Assembly (NCBI GenBank): GCA_963701325.1
Contig: OY969604.1
Coordinates: 2,790,001 to 2,854,000 of the forward strand
Reading direction: 5' to 3'
DNA from: Bog-756 sp963701325
GTDB lineage: Bacteria > Actinomycetota > Acidimicrobiia > Acidimicrobiales > RAAP-2
Length of the DNA: 64,000 bases
Below the pieces are notes generated by a model. The model worked only from the letters and a program-made list of their open reading frames with translations. It searched no databases and was not told the origin of the DNA. Position numbers and translations under genes: made by a program. Below, piece by piece: positions 1 through 9,572 of this stretch (its first letter is position 1; every line of letters begins with the position of its first letter).

Positions 1-2647
1 GGTTCGGGTGTCCGATGCGGGGGATCTCCCGCCGACCATCCCGTTCTGGTTGGGGGAGGCTCCGGCGCGCACCGCCGAGCTCTCCGAGGAGGTGAGCGAC
101 CTTCGGGCCGCGGTCGAACCGCTCCTCGCGGCCGGAGACGGCGAGGGAACCCGAGCCCTGATCAGGGATCGGGCCGGCGTCTCCGAGGCGGTGGCCGCGC
201 AGGTGGCGGCCTACCTCGGCGCGGGACTCGCCGCCCTCGGCGCGCTTCCGACCCGGGACCGCATGGTCATCGAGCGGGTCTTCGACGAGGTCGAGGGATC
301 GCAGCTCATCCTGCACGCCCCCTACGGCGGACGGATCAACCGGGCCCTCGGCCTCGCGCTCCGCAAGCGGTTCTGTGTCTCGTTCGACTTCGAGCTCCAA
401 GCCGCCGCCGACGACGACACCGTGGTCATCTCACTCGGACCACAGCACAGCTTCCCCCTCCCCGACGTCCCTCGCATGCTCGCGAGTCGGACCGCGGTCG
501 AGGTGCTCACCCAGGCGGTCCTGCCTCATCCGATGCTGGGTGCCAGGTGGCGGTGGAACCTCACCCGCGCCCTGATCGTGCCGCGGTCACGAGGCGGCAA
601 GCGGCGTCCGATCCACCTGCAGCGGATGGAGGCCGACGACCTCTTGGCTGCGGCTTGGCCGGCACTGGCCGCCTGCCAGGAGAACGCCACGCCCGGCCCG
701 GTCGGGGTGCCCGACCACGTCCTCGTCCGCCAGACGGTCGAGGACTGCCTGACCGAGCCGCTCGACGCCGCCGGGCTGGTGGCGCTGCTCGAGGACCTCG
801 AGTCGGGCAGGGTGGCGGTGCACTGCGTCGAATCGGTCGAGCCCTCCCCACTCTCGCACGGCATCCTCACCGGCAAGCCCTTCACCTTCCTCGACGGGGC
901 ACCGCTCGAGGAGCGGCGGACCCGGGCGGTGCCGGTGCCCCGGGGGCTCGGCCCCTCCGGCCCCTCCGGGCTCCCGGGACTCCCCGTCGATCCTGCCGAG
1001 CTCGGGCCACTCGATCGCGCCGCGGCAGCCGAGGTGCTCGAGCAGGTGCGACCGCAGCCTCGCAGCGCCGACGAGCTGCACGATCTGCTCCTCTCGCTCG
1101 TGCTCACCCGACCGGTGGCCGCCTGGCAACCCTGGTTCGACGAGCTCGCGCGGGACGGGCGGGTGCTCGAGGTCGGGTCCGCGTGGGCCCCCACCGAGCG
1201 GCGGGCCTGGGCCGAGGAGCTGGTGGCCTCCCTTTCGGACCCGATGGTCGGTGCTGACGACGCCTTGACCGAGTGCGTCGGGGGACACCTCGAGGTGGCC
1301 GGTCCGGTCACGGTGGAGCAGCTGGTCTCCGAGGCCGAGTTGCCGACCGGGTCGGTGCGCGGCGCGCCGCTCACGGTCGGCCGGGCCCGCACGGGGCTGG
1401 CCCGTCTCGAGGCGTCGGGATCGGCCATCGCCCTACCCGACGGACGCTGGTGCGCGCGCCACCTGCTGGTGCGGCTCCACGGCGCGAGCCGCAGTCAGCG
1501 CCGTCGTCGGGTGGAGCCTGCCACCATCAGCGACCTGGTCCGGTTCCTCGCCTGCTGGCAGCACGTCGCCGCGGGGACCCAGGCGGAAGGGAGGGCCGGC
1601 CTGCTCTCGGTCGTCGAGCAGCTCCAGGGCGTCGAAGTCGCCGCCGGCGAATGGGAGCGCCAGGTGCTGAGCCAGCGGGTGTCCGGGTACGACCCGCGCT
1701 GGCTGGACGAGCTCTGCCTCTCCGGCGAGGTGACCTGGGGACGACTGACGCCGCGCGCCGAGCCCGTCCCCACCGGTGACGGCTCTGCAGCGGATCCGGG
1801 CGCGCGGCGGGGGTCGGCGACGCCGTCACCCGCAACCCCCCTCGCCATCGTGACCCGCGAGGACATGCCCTGGATGCTGGCCGCGGTGCGCACCGGGGAG
1901 GGTCCGACCGAGCCGGTCCACGGCGCCGCCGCCGACGTGCTGGCCGTCCTGCGCGAGCGCGGCGCCTGCTTCCGCTCCGAGCTGGCCCCGGCGACCGGTC
2001 GGCTCGGGAGTGATGCCGACGAGGGCCTCTGGGACCTGGTGGCCCGTGGCCTCGTGACCGCGGATGCCTACTCGGCCGTGCGGTCACTGCTGTCGTCGCG
2101 GACGCGTGGCGCCTCGGGTCGCGGCCACCCGCGCACCCGCCTTGCGGCCCTCGGGCGCCGGCGCGCCGCGGTCGGCACCGGGGTGGGCGAGGGGCGCTGG
2201 TCGCTGCTGCCCGACGCGGACGGATCAGGCGGGAGCGCGGTCGGCGGACCGCCCGCCGAGGAGCTGGCCGAGTCGGTGGCATGGCAGCTGCTCGCGCGGT
2301 GGGGCGTGGTGTGCTGGGAGCTCTGGGGGCGGGAGTCCTACCGGATCCCCTGGCGCGAGGTCATCCGTGCGCTGCGCCGGCTCGAGGCCCGTGGCCAGGT
2401 GCTGGGCGGACGCTTCGTGGCCGGGCTCTCGGGGGAGCAGTACGCGTCGCCGGACGCGGCCGCGCTGCTCTCCGATGTCCGGCGGGACCACTCGCTCGGC
2501 GCCGAGGTCACCGTGGCCGGCGCCGATCCGCTCAATCTCACCGGGGGTGTGCTCGACGGTCCGCGGGTGCCCTCGGTGCGCCACCGCGAGGTGCGCTACC
2601 GGGACGGCCTGCCCGAGGCCGCCGGGGAGGCGATGCGCGCCGGCTGA
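1..2647 (+). CDS. lhr: Lhr-family ATP-dependent helicase, C-terminal part (5' end outside window)
   Basis: The frame is open from the first bases, so the gene starts upstream and the SF2 helicase motor domains are missing here. What remains (about 880 residues) matches the Lhr accessory region. A DEAD/H-associated segment includes HAPYGGRINRALGLALRKRF near residue 105. A motif of the PSPLSHGILTGKPFTFLD type follows near 280. The C-terminal Lhr signature (GGRFVAGLSGEQYA, then ADPLNLTGG) lies at about 800-845. Lhr proteins are DNA-repair-associated 3'-5' helicases; in mycobacteria Lhr is induced by DNA damage. It ends one base before the end of the convergent SDR gene. The family call is firm. 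The GTG at base 8 is probably internal. Confidence 0.85.
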   Translation, partial: VRVSDAGDLPPTIPFWLGEAPARTAELSEEVSDLRAAVEPLLAAGDGEGTRALIRDRAGVSEAVAAQVAAYLGAGLAALGALPTRDRMVIERVFDEVEGSQLILHAPYGGRINRALGLALRKRFCVSFDFELQAAADDDTVVISLGPQHSFPLPDVPRMLASRTAVEVLTQAVLPHPMLGARWRWNLTRALIVPRSRGGKRRPIHLQRMEADDLLAAAWPALAACQENATPGPVGVPDHVLVRQTVEDCLTEPLDAAGLVALLEDLESGRVAVHCVESVEPSPLSHGILTGKPFTFLDGAPLEERRTRAVPVPRGLGPSGPSGLPGLPVDPAELGPLDRAAAAEVLEQVRPQPRSADELHDLLLSLVLTRPVAAWQPWFDELARDGRVLEVGSAWAPTERRAWAEELVASLSDPMVGADDALTECVGGHLEVAGPVTVEQLVSEAELPTGSVRGAPLTVGRARTGLARLEASGSAIALPDGRWCARHLLVRLHGASRSQRRRRVEPATISDLVRFLACWQHVAAGTQAEGRAGLLSVVEQLQGVEVAAGEWERQVLSQRVSGYDPRWLDELCLSGEVTWGRLTPRAEPVPTGDGSAADPGARRGSATPSPATPLAIVTREDMPWMLAAVRTGEGPTEPVHGAAADVLAVLRERGACFRSELAPATGRLGSDADEGLWDLVARGLVTADAYSAVRSLLSSRTRGASGRGHPRTRLAALGRRRAAVGTGVGEGRWSLLPDADGSGGSAVGGPPAEELAESVAWQLLARWGVVCWELWGRESYRIPWREVIRALRRLEARGQVLGGRFVAGLSGEQYASPDAAALLSDVRRDHSLGAEVTVAGADPLNLTGGVLDGPRVPSVRHREVRYRDGLPEAAGEAMRAG

Positions 2648-2648
2648 A

Positions 2649-3395
2649 TCAGCCGCCGGCCAGCTCGCGGAGCTCGGGCGGCACGAAGTTGTTGACCTCG
2701 GTCGCATCGGCCTCGGTGAGCTCGACGAGCTTCGCCACCACTTCGGCCGGATCACCCTGACCGTCGGTCACGAACTGCCGCATCGACTCGAACAGGGGCA
2801 TGGCCGGTGCGTTGAGCGAGTGCTCGTCGAACCACTCCCACATCGAGTCGGCCATCCGGTTGTTGAACCCCGTCCCGTACGGTCCCGGGTTGAGCAGGGT
2901 CACGTCGATCCCCTGGCCGGCGAGCTCGGCCCGCATCGCCTTCCCCATTGCCTCGAGCGCATGCTTGGTCATCGAGTACGGCCCGAAGGCGGGCCCCGAG
3001 AGCACACCGGCGATCGACGACATGATGATGATCCGGCCGGACCCTCGGGCCAGCATCCGTGGCAATACCGCCTGGGTGACGGCGAGGGTGCCGAAGACGT
3101 TCACGTCGAACAGGCGACGCACCCGATCGATGGGGACGTCCGCCAGCGGACCGGTCTGGCCGGCGCCGGCGTTGTCGATCAGGACGTCGAGGTCCCACTG
3201 CGCTGCAAGGTGGACATCATCACCGGTGATGTCCACCTTCTCGACCGTGAGCTCGGGCGCCTCGGTGCGCAGTGCGGCCGCTTGCGCGTCCGTCTCGGTC
3301 GTCGCGATAACCGTATGGCCCCGCTCGAGCAGCGCGAGGGCGGCTCCCTTCCCGAAGCCGGACCCGGCTCCGGTGATCATGACGGTCTTGCTCAT
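2649..3395 (-). CDS. Short-chain dehydrogenase/reductase (SDR), classical type
   Basis: A 248-residue NAD(P)-dependent oxidoreductase of the classical SDR fold. The dinucleotide-binding TGAGSGFG motif is at residues 8-15 and NAG is at 75-77. The catalytic Ser127, Tyr140 and Lys144 (YSMTK) have normal spacing. The PGPYGTGF segment after the active site is typical of SDRs acting on small alcohols or ketones. Substrate cannot be told from sequence. It converges on the Lhr gene with one base between stops and is divergent from the FAD oxidoreductase at 3544. ATG start. Confidence 0.85.
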   Translation of the reverse strand: MSKTVMITGAGSGFGKGAALALLERGHTVIATTETDAQAAALRTEAPELTVEKVDITGDDVHLAAQWDLDVLIDNAGAGQTGPLADVPIDRVRRLFDVNVFGTLAVTQAVLPRMLARGSGRIIIMSSIAGVLSGPAFGPYSMTKHALEAMGKAMRAELAGQGIDVTLLNPGPYGTGFNNRMADSMWEWFDEHSLNAPAMPLFESMRQFVTDGQGDPAEVVAKLVELTEADATEVNNFVPPELRELAGG

Positions 3396-3543
3396 GGTTG
3401 TCGCTCCTCGTGCGCTGGTCTCCGTACTCTATGTGGTCGGTTGCGGGGCGAACCGGCCCGCCCGACCACGGCCCGTCCCGGCAGATGGCGTCGTTGCCGG
3501 GTCGTCGTGTCACACTCGCGGTGCCCCGGACGTCAGAGGTGGC

Positions 3544-4776
3544 ATGACTGATCACGTAGTGGACATCGCTGTCGTCGGAGCGGGACTGGCCGGACTTGCG
3601 GCCGGGGCGACGGCGGTCGCCCAGGGTCGCTCGGCCGTCGTGCTCGAGGCCCACCAGGTCGGGGGGAGGGCCCGGGTGGTCAGACGTGGCGACGCAGCGC
3701 TCAACATGGGTGCCCACGCCCTCTATCGCGGTGGTGCCGGCCGCTCCGTGCTGCGCTCGCTCGGCGTCGACCCGTCCGGGTCATCGCCGCCGCTCTCGCG
3801 CTACCGGGTGCATCTCGAGGGCGCGCTGCACGCGCTGCCCACCGGGCCGTCCTCGCTCGTCCGGACCTCCGCCCTCGGGACCCGGGAGAAGGTGGCGTTG
3901 GCCGGCCTCCTCCTCCGGATGGGGACCACCCGGCCGACGACCCTCGCCGGCCTCTCCATCGGGGCCTGGCTGGATCGCCAGGAGCTCGCCCCGAGGGTCG
4001 ACGCGATCGCGCGTGCCGTGATGCGGCTCAGCACCTACACGTCCGACTCTGACGCGTTGTCAGCCGACGCGGCTCTGCGGCAGGCGCAGCTCGCCGTCCG
4101 CGGTGGGGTGCTCTACCTCCACGGGGGATGGTCGGCCATCTACTCAGGACTGCAGGAGTTGGTCGAGGTGCGCACCGGAGACCCGGTCGCCGCCATCGAC
4201 GCGGGTGCGGGCGGCATCGAGCTCCGGACCGGATCGACGACGGTCCGGGCCCGCTCGGTCGTGGTGGCCACCGGGGGTCCCGAGGCGATGTCTCCGCTCC
4301 TCGGCGGCCGTCGATGGGAGACGGCTGGGAAGCGGGTGACCGCGGCGTGTCTCGACCTCGTCACCAGGCGGGTCCCCGCACCCGGGTACGTCCTCGACGC
4401 GGATCGGCCGATGTACGTGACCGTGCAGTCACCCCCCGGTGCGCAGGTTCCCGCGCCGGCTGCGGTAGTGGCCGCGTTGCGCTACGGCGCCCGCTCGGCC
4501 GACGAGGACCGCCCCGAGCTCGAGTCGCTGGTCGCGCTCGCCGGCGTCGAGCAGGAGGATGTCTGCACCAGCCGGTTCCTGGCCTCGATGACGGTCAGCG
4601 GCGGGTCTCCCGACCCCGCGCACGGCGGCCTGTCCGGGCGCCCGCGCATCGACGTGTCCGGCGTCCCGGGGGTGTTCCTGGCAGGCGACTGGGTCGGCCC
4701 GGAGGGCCTCCTCGCCGACGCCGCGCTCAAGAGCGGGCACGATGCGGGGCTGGCGGCAGCCGCGCGGTGCGGGTGA
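3544..4776 (+). CDS. FAD-dependent oxidoreductase (amine-oxidase/phytoene-desaturase-like)
   Basis: About 410 residues. The N-terminal Rossmann motif GAGLAG is at residues 12-17, with the ribose-binding Glu35 and the following GGRAR at 40-44, as in the flavin amine oxidase and protoporphyrinogen oxidase superfamily. A C-terminal FAD motif (FLAGDWVGPEG...DAALKSGHDA) closes the fold. The frame is open further upstream, but ATG 3544 fits the Rossmann fold exactly and is used here. Its stop overlaps a possible GTG start of the sigma-factor gene (GTGA), so the two are probably co-translated. ECF41 sigma factors are characteristically encoded beside an oxidoreductase, epimerase or carboxymuconolactone decarboxylase, which fits. 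Substrate unknown. Confidence 0.8.
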   Translation: MTDHVVDIAVVGAGLAGLAAGATAVAQGRSAVVLEAHQVGGRARVVRRGDAALNMGAHALYRGGAGRSVLRSLGVDPSGSSPPLSRYRVHLEGALHALPTGPSSLVRTSALGTREKVALAGLLLRMGTTRPTTLAGLSIGAWLDRQELAPRVDAIARAVMRLSTYTSDSDALSADAALRQAQLAVRGGVLYLHGGWSAIYSGLQELVEVRTGDPVAAIDAGAGGIELRTGSTTVRARSVVVATGGPEAMSPLLGGRRWETAGKRVTAACLDLVTRRVPAPGYVLDADRPMYVTVQSPPGAQVPAPAAVVAALRYGARSADEDRPELESLVALAGVEQEDVCTSRFLASMTVSGGSPDPAHGGLSGRPRIDVSGVPGVFLAGDWVGPEGLLADAALKSGHDAGLAAAARCG

Positions 4777-4784
4777 CCTCCGCC

Positions 4785-5675
4785 ATGGGCGACGGCGATC
4801 CGGCGCGGCTCGCGGCGGCGCTCTTCGAGGAGCAGAGGCCGCGGCTGCGCGGCCTCGCGTACCGGATGACCGGAAGCCTCAACGACGCCGACGACATCGT
4901 CCAGGAGAGCTGGGCCCGGCTCCAGCAGTTCGGCGCCGGCCACATCGACTCGCCGGCCGCCTGGCTCACGACCGTGGTGACCCGGCTCTCGATCGACCGG
5001 GTCCGCCAGCGGGCGAGGCGGAAGGAGACCTATCGCGGGCCGTGGCTGCCCGAGCCGCTGGTCACCTCGCCCGGACCGGAGCAGCTCACCGAGCTGTCCG
5101 AGTCGCTCACCCTCGCGTTCCTCACCCTGCTCGACGAGCTCACTCCGGTCGAGCGGGCGGTGATCGTGCTGGCCGACGTCTTCGCCGTGCCCTTTCCCGA
5201 GATCGCCACCACGGTCGTGCGCTCGCCGGAGGCCTGCCGCCAGATCGCGAGTCGCGCCCGTCACCGGCTGCGCGCGGCCGACCCGACCGTCGCCCCCGGT
5301 GGGCGCAACCCGGTCGTCCAGCGGATGGTCGACGCCTTGGTGGCGGGGGACCTCACCTCCCTGGTCGGCCTGCTCGCTCCCGACGTGACCTACATCTCGG
5401 ATGCGGGGAGTGACCGGCCCGCAGCCCGTCGCCCCATCGTCGGCCCGGTGCGGGTGGGGCGGGTCCTGCTCAGCCTCTCCAAACGTCTCGTGGCGGGCGG
5501 GTTCACGGTGGACCCTGCGGTGGTCAACGGTGCGCCCGGGTTCCTGTTCCGCGTCGACGGCGTGCCCGACACGGTGGTCTCCTTCGACATCTGTGGCGAT
5601 CGGGTGGCCGCGGTGTGGGTGATGCGCAATCCGGTCAAACTGCTCCACGCCGAGAACGCCGGGCCGATCGTCTGA
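4785..5675 (+). CDS. ECF41/SigJ-type RNA polymerase sigma factor with SnoaL-like C-terminal domain
   Basis: About 296 residues. Sigma region 2 (LAYRMTGSLNDADDIVQESW) is near residues 25-45. Region 4 (LTPVERAVIVLADVF...SPEACRQIASRAR) is near 110-160. A SnoaL-like extension of about 120 residues follows. In ECF41 factors this extension controls activity through a DGGGK-type and an NPDKL-type motif. Here the equivalents read DAGSDRPAARRPIVG and NPVKL, so the first motif diverges. No separate anti-sigma gene is visible, as expected for this group. ATG 4785 is chosen. GTG 4773, overlapping the upstream stop, is an equally possible start. Confidence 0.85.
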   Translation: MGDGDPARLAAALFEEQRPRLRGLAYRMTGSLNDADDIVQESWARLQQFGAGHIDSPAAWLTTVVTRLSIDRVRQRARRKETYRGPWLPEPLVTSPGPEQLTELSESLTLAFLTLLDELTPVERAVIVLADVFAVPFPEIATTVVRSPEACRQIASRARHRLRAADPTVAPGGRNPVVQRMVDALVAGDLTSLVGLLAPDVTYISDAGSDRPAARRPIVGPVRVGRVLLSLSKRLVAGGFTVDPAVVNGAPGFLFRVDGVPDTVVSFDICGDRVAAVWVMRNPVKLLHAENAGPIV

Positions 5676-5787
5676 CGCCTCTGCGATCCCACCGGTTGCG
5701 GTCGCCACCCACCGCTGTCCCACGTCGTCCGTCCCGTGCTCACGTGCGGCGGTCTCGCCGCCCCGTCCAGTCCCCAGTAGGTTCACC

Positions 5788-6672
5788 GTGACGGGATCGA
5801 GCGGAGGCCTCACGGGGAGGGCAGTGGACGAGCGCACGTTCGGACGGCGGTTCGAAGGGAAGGTCGCCATCGTGACCGGTGCGTCGACCGATCCCGGCAT
5901 CGGCACGGCCTCGGCCCGCCGCCTCGCCCTCGAGGGGGCATCGGTGGTCATCAACGCCCGTACCGAGGACCGGCTGCGGGCCACCGAACGTGCCCTGCAG
6001 CACCAGGGTCTCGCCGTGGTCGCCTGCCCCGGGTCGGCTGACGAGGAGTCCGTGCCGGGCAGGCTGGTCGAGACCGCACTCGAGCGGTTCGGCCGTATCG
6101 ATCTCCTGGTCAACGCCGTCGGGGCTGCATCGTTCGTCGGCTCGGCCCTCTCGATGGACCGCTCGGACTTCCTCGGCACGGTGGCCATCAACACCTGGCC
6201 GGCGGTGTCCCTCATCCAGCAGGCGATGGCCCGCGGGTTGGCGGAGGGCGGCGGTGCCGTGGTCAACATCTCGAGTGGCTCGCCGAAGAAGACCACACCG
6301 TCGATGGCGGCCTACGCCGCGGCCAAGTCGGCACTCAATGCACTGACCCGGACGCTCGCCAACGATCTCGGCGCAGGTGGGGTCCGGGTCAACGCGGTCT
6401 GCCCGGGACTCACCCGGACCGACGCCACCCGATCGATGTGGGAGTCCGACGACGGACGTGCAGCCGGAGCGAACCTGCTCCTCGGACGGATGACCGAGGC
6501 CGACGACGTCGCTGCCGCGGTCGCGTTCCTCCTCTCCGACGAGGCCGCGTCGATCACCGGGGTCCTCCTCGACGTGGACGCCGGCAACCACGTGTCGACC
6601 GGTTCCTGGTCCCCGTTCAGCCCCTCGGCGATCGGCCGTCCGGGCGGGGCGCCGTCGACGGACCCGCGGTGA
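5788..6672 (+). CDS. SDR family oxidoreductase
   Basis: A 294-residue classical SDR with the cofactor loop TGASTDPGIG near residues 30-39. This loop is slightly longer than the usual TGxxxGIG because of a two-residue insertion. NAVG is near 109 and the catalytic YAAAKSALNALTR near 175. The C-terminal segment (FLLSDEAASITGVLLDVDAGN) is typical. It is first in the run 5788-12090, and its stop overlaps the GTG of the next gene by four bases. GTG 5788 and GTG 5824 are both possible starts; 5824 has a purine-rich GGGAGGGCA directly before it. Probably an alcohol or hydroxyacyl dehydrogenase of the catabolic cluster. Confidence 0.8.
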   Translation: MTGSSGGLTGRAVDERTFGRRFEGKVAIVTGASTDPGIGTASARRLALEGASVVINARTEDRLRATERALQHQGLAVVACPGSADEESVPGRLVETALERFGRIDLLVNAVGAASFVGSALSMDRSDFLGTVAINTWPAVSLIQQAMARGLAEGGGAVVNISSGSPKKTTPSMAAYAAAKSALNALTRTLANDLGAGGVRVNAVCPGLTRTDATRSMWESDDGRAAGANLLLGRMTEADDVAAAVAFLLSDEAASITGVLLDVDAGNHVSTGSWSPFSPSAIGRPGGAPSTDPR

Positions 6673-7631
6673 GCACCGGGGCGCCATTCGCCGCGGGCTC
6701 GGTCTCACTCCGGCTGTACCCCCACAACGAGCTCGACGCGCCCGGTGTCGTGCGCGAGCTCTGCGACCAGGCGGCGCTCGCGTTGTCCGGCGGGTTCGAC
6801 GGCGTGATGACCAGCGAGCACCACGGGGGGTTCGCCGGCTACCTCCCCAACCCGCTGCAGATGGCGTCGTTCGTCCTCGAGGAGAACCCATCGGGCTGGG
6901 CCGCGCCCTGCCCACTGCTCCTGCCGCTCCGACCGGTGGGACAGGTCGCCGAAGAGATCGCCTGGCTCGATGCCCGCCACCCGGGCCGGGTCGGTCTGGG
7001 CGTGGCTGCCGGGGCTCTCCCGCTCGACTTCGAGGCGATGGGTGTTCCCTTCGACGAGGCGGTGCCGCTGTTCAAGGCCCGGCTCCCTGCGGTCGTCGCC
7101 ATGCTGCAGGGTCGGGAGCTCGGAGACCTCGAGAAGGACCGCGCGCTGCAGCGCTGTACGACCTTTCCGATCCCGGTGCTCAGCGCGGCGGTCTCGCCCG
7201 GCGCCGCGCGGCGGGCCGCCCGGTGCGGCGCCGGGATCCTCATCGAGGGCATGTCGACCGTCGAGCGGGTGCGCTCGCTCTGCGACACCTACGACGCCGC
7301 GGCCGGTGTTGGAGCCAAGGTCGTGATCCGCAGGGTGTGGTTGGGCGAGCCGAGAGCCTGGCAAGTGGCCCGCCAGCGGGCGGTCTACGAGAGCTACGCC
7401 GGAGCGGACCTTCTGGCGGTGGCGGACCAGACGATCACGACCACCGATCCCGTGGAGCTGGCCGAGCGGCTCCACGCGGTCCGCCTCGAGACCGGGGCCG
7501 ACGCCCTCAATTTGCGGGCACATCTTCCCGGGATCAGCCGCGGCGACGTCCGCCTGCAGCTCGGCGCGCTGGCTGAGGGGGTCCTTCCCCGACTGTCCGA
7601 GCTCTGGTCCGGGGGCCGTCCCTCGGAGTGA
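6669..7631 (+). CDS. LLM-class (luciferase-like) flavin-dependent oxidoreductase
   Basis: About 320 residues. The bacterial-luciferase-like TIM barrel is recognised from TSEHHGG near residue 41, the segment LDARHPGRVGLGVAAG near 98, and the C-terminal ADALNLRAHLPG segment. Enzymes of this superfamily use FMN or F420. Which one applies cannot be decided here. GTG 6669 overlaps the preceding SDR stop (GTGA), which supports translational coupling. Together with the downstream Baeyer-Villiger monooxygenase it suggests an oxidative pathway, perhaps with this enzyme supplying a dehydrogenation or monooxygenation step. Confidence 0.78.
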   Translation: MSTGAPFAAGSVSLRLYPHNELDAPGVVRELCDQAALALSGGFDGVMTSEHHGGFAGYLPNPLQMASFVLEENPSGWAAPCPLLLPLRPVGQVAEEIAWLDARHPGRVGLGVAAGALPLDFEAMGVPFDEAVPLFKARLPAVVAMLQGRELGDLEKDRALQRCTTFPIPVLSAAVSPGAARRAARCGAGILIEGMSTVERVRSLCDTYDAAAGVGAKVVIRRVWLGEPRAWQVARQRAVYESYAGADLLAVADQTITTTDPVELAERLHAVRLETGADALNLRAHLPGISRGDVRLQLGALAEGVLPRLSELWSGGRPSE

Positions 7632-7736
7632 CCCGGAGCCGTCACCGGGAGCAGACCAACGCCGCTCGGCTCGGGTTCGAGCTGTCGTGATCGTCCCGGA
7701 GAGACCGGCGTGTGGGCCCGCGAATGGGAGCTGCCC

Positions 7737-7742
7737 TAGGAT
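7737..7742 (+). promoter_or_regulatory. Putative -10 element for leaderless transcription of the monooxygenase gene
   Basis: TAGGAT lies six bases before ATG 7749, and no Shine-Dalgarno sequence is present. This spacing would put the transcription start at or next to the start codon. No clear -35 element is seen. Confidence 0.4.
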
Positions 7743-7748
7743 TGCCAC

Positions 7749-9572
7749 ATGCCGAGTTCCGAGCCGACGGTCGCGTACGACCCCGAGGTTGTTCGCACCA
7801 AGTACCTCGCCGAGCGCGACAAACGGCTGGTGCCCCACCGGGCCGATATCCGTGACCTCGAGACCGATGAGCACTTCGCCCGGTACCGTGAGGACCCGTT
7901 CACGCCGTTGATCGAGCGGGACCCCGCGGTCGACGAGGTCGATGCCGTGATCGTCGGCGGGGGGATCGCGGGGCTGCTCGCCGGTGCCCGCCTCCGCGAG
8001 GCCGGCGTCGAGCGGATCCGCATCATCGACCAGGCAGGCGGCGTCGGAGGCACCTGGTACTGGAACCGTTACCCGGGTGTGATGTGTGACGTCGAGTCGT
8101 ACATCTACATGCCGATGCTCGAGGAGCTCGACTACATCCCGACCCATCGCTACGCGTTCGGCGACGAGATCCGTCGCCACCTGGAGGCGGTCGCGAGCCG
8201 GTTCGACCTTGTCGACGACGCCCTCTTCCACACCGGGGTGACCCGCGCCGAATGGCGGGAGGACGCGGCACGCTGGCGGATCCACACCGACCGCGGCGAC
8301 GAGGTCGACTGCCGCTGGTACGTCTTGGCCGTCGGGATCCTCAATCTCATGAAACTGCCCACCATCCAGGGCATGGAGGAGTTCGCCGGGAACTCGTTCC
8401 ACACCGCCCGGTGGGACTACGAGTACACCGGCGGGGGTCCGGGGGAGCCGCTCACCGGTCTGGCCGACAAGGTCGTCGCCCTCATCGGCACCGGGGCGAG
8501 CGGCATCCAGTGCGTGCCGCCGCTTGCCGAATCGGCGAAGCAGCTCTTCGTGTTCCAGCGCACGCCGTCGGCGATCGGTGAGCGGGGCAACCGGCCCACC
8601 GATCCCGACTTCGGCCACGATCTCGCGCCCGGCTGGCAGCAGGAGCGCATGGACAACTTCCAGGGGATCATCATGGGTCGGCCGGTCGAGGTCGACCTGG
8701 TGGACGACGGATGGACCCGCGACTACGCCGCACTCCGCAAGGCGCCTCGCCGCGAGGGCATGACGGGCGAGGAATACATGCGGACGCTCGAGGAGATCGA
8801 CTACGGGATCATGGAAGAGCACCGGCGCCGAGTCGAGGAGCTGGTGGCTGACCCGGCCACCGCCGAGATCCTGAAGCCGTACTACCGGTACCTGTGCAAG
8901 CGCCCGTGCTTCCACGACGAGTACCTGCCGGCCATCAACAACCCCAACGTCACGGCCATCGACTGCCCGGGTGGGATCGACCGGATCACCGAGCGGGGCG
9001 TGGTCGTCGACGGGCAGGAGTACGACGTCGACTGCATCATCTACGGCACCGGATTCGAAGCCGAGCTGACCCCGCTCTTCCGCCGCGTCGGCCACGACAT
9101 CGTCGGTCGCGGCGGCGTCACCCTCGCCGAGAAGTGGGCCGACGGTGCAGCCAGCCTGTTCGGGATGATGAGCCGCGGCTTCCCCAACATGTTCGTCATG
9201 CCGGCGCCCGGGCAGCAGGCGGTGGTGACCGTCAATTACACCCAGCTGGCCGTGCTCGGGGCTGAATTCGTCGGACGGGCGGTCGGACTGCTCGAGCAGA
9301 AGGGCGTGGAGGTGTTCGACGTGAGCGCCGAGGCGGAGGAGGACTGGACCCAGAAGATCGTCGGGTCCTACGTCGACGCCAGTGCCATCATGTCCGCCTG
9401 CACGCCCTCACGCCTCAACAACGAGGGTCATCCCGAAACGATGAGCCCGCGCGGCGGCAGCTACGGCGGTGGCTTGGGCAACTGGTTCGGCTACCGCGAG
9501 CTGCTCGAGCAGTGGCTCGACGCCGGCAGCCTGGAGGGCCTGGACCTCGAGGTCCGCTCAGGCGCACCGTGA
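7749..9572 (+). CDS. Flavin-containing Baeyer-Villiger monooxygenase (N-terminally extended type)
   Basis: 607 residues. It has two Rossmann motifs (GGGIAG at 70-75 for FAD; GTGASG at 247-252 for NADPH). The Baeyer-Villiger fingerprint FxGxxxHxxxW is intact at residues 212-222 (F212, G214, H218, W222) and followed by D223. The N-terminal extension of about 60 residues before the first Rossmann fold is normal for the roughly 600-residue cyclohexanone/cyclododecanone/steroid monooxygenase branch. The expected reaction is ketone plus O2 and NADPH to ester or lactone. It is the core enzyme of the 5788-12090 cluster. The last bases overlap the start of the double SDR. Confidence 0.9.
   Translation: MPSSEPTVAYDPEVVRTKYLAERDKRLVPHRADIRDLETDEHFARYREDPFTPLIERDPAVDEVDAVIVGGGIAGLLAGARLREAGVERIRIIDQAGGVGGTWYWNRYPGVMCDVESYIYMPMLEELDYIPTHRYAFGDEIRRHLEAVASRFDLVDDALFHTGVTRAEWREDAARWRIHTDRGDEVDCRWYVLAVGILNLMKLPTIQGMEEFAGNSFHTARWDYEYTGGGPGEPLTGLADKVVALIGTGASGIQCVPPLAESAKQLFVFQRTPSAIGERGNRPTDPDFGHDLAPGWQQERMDNFQGIIMGRPVEVDLVDDGWTRDYAALRKAPRREGMTGEEYMRTLEEIDYGIMEEHRRRVEELVADPATAEILKPYYRYLCKRPCFHDEYLPAINNPNVTAIDCPGGIDRITERGVVVDGQEYDVDCIIYGTGFEAELTPLFRRVGHDIVGRGGVTLAEKWADGAASLFGMMSRGFPNMFVMPAPGQQAVVTVNYTQLAVLGAEFVGRAVGLLEQKGVEVFDVSAEAEEDWTQKIVGSYVDASAIMSACTPSRLNNEGHPETMSPRGGSYGGGLGNWFGYRELLEQWLDAGSLEGLDLEVRSGAP

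Noticed and set aside
6705..9095. Long open frame (796 codons) antisense to the LLM oxidoreductase and monooxygenase genes
   Set aside because: It mirrors a strongly supported coding frame, has no domain motif and is Asp/Val/Arg/Gly-rich, as expected of antisense reading in high-GC DNA. The same applies to long antisense frames at 4482-6296, 16955-18562 and 45470-47590.
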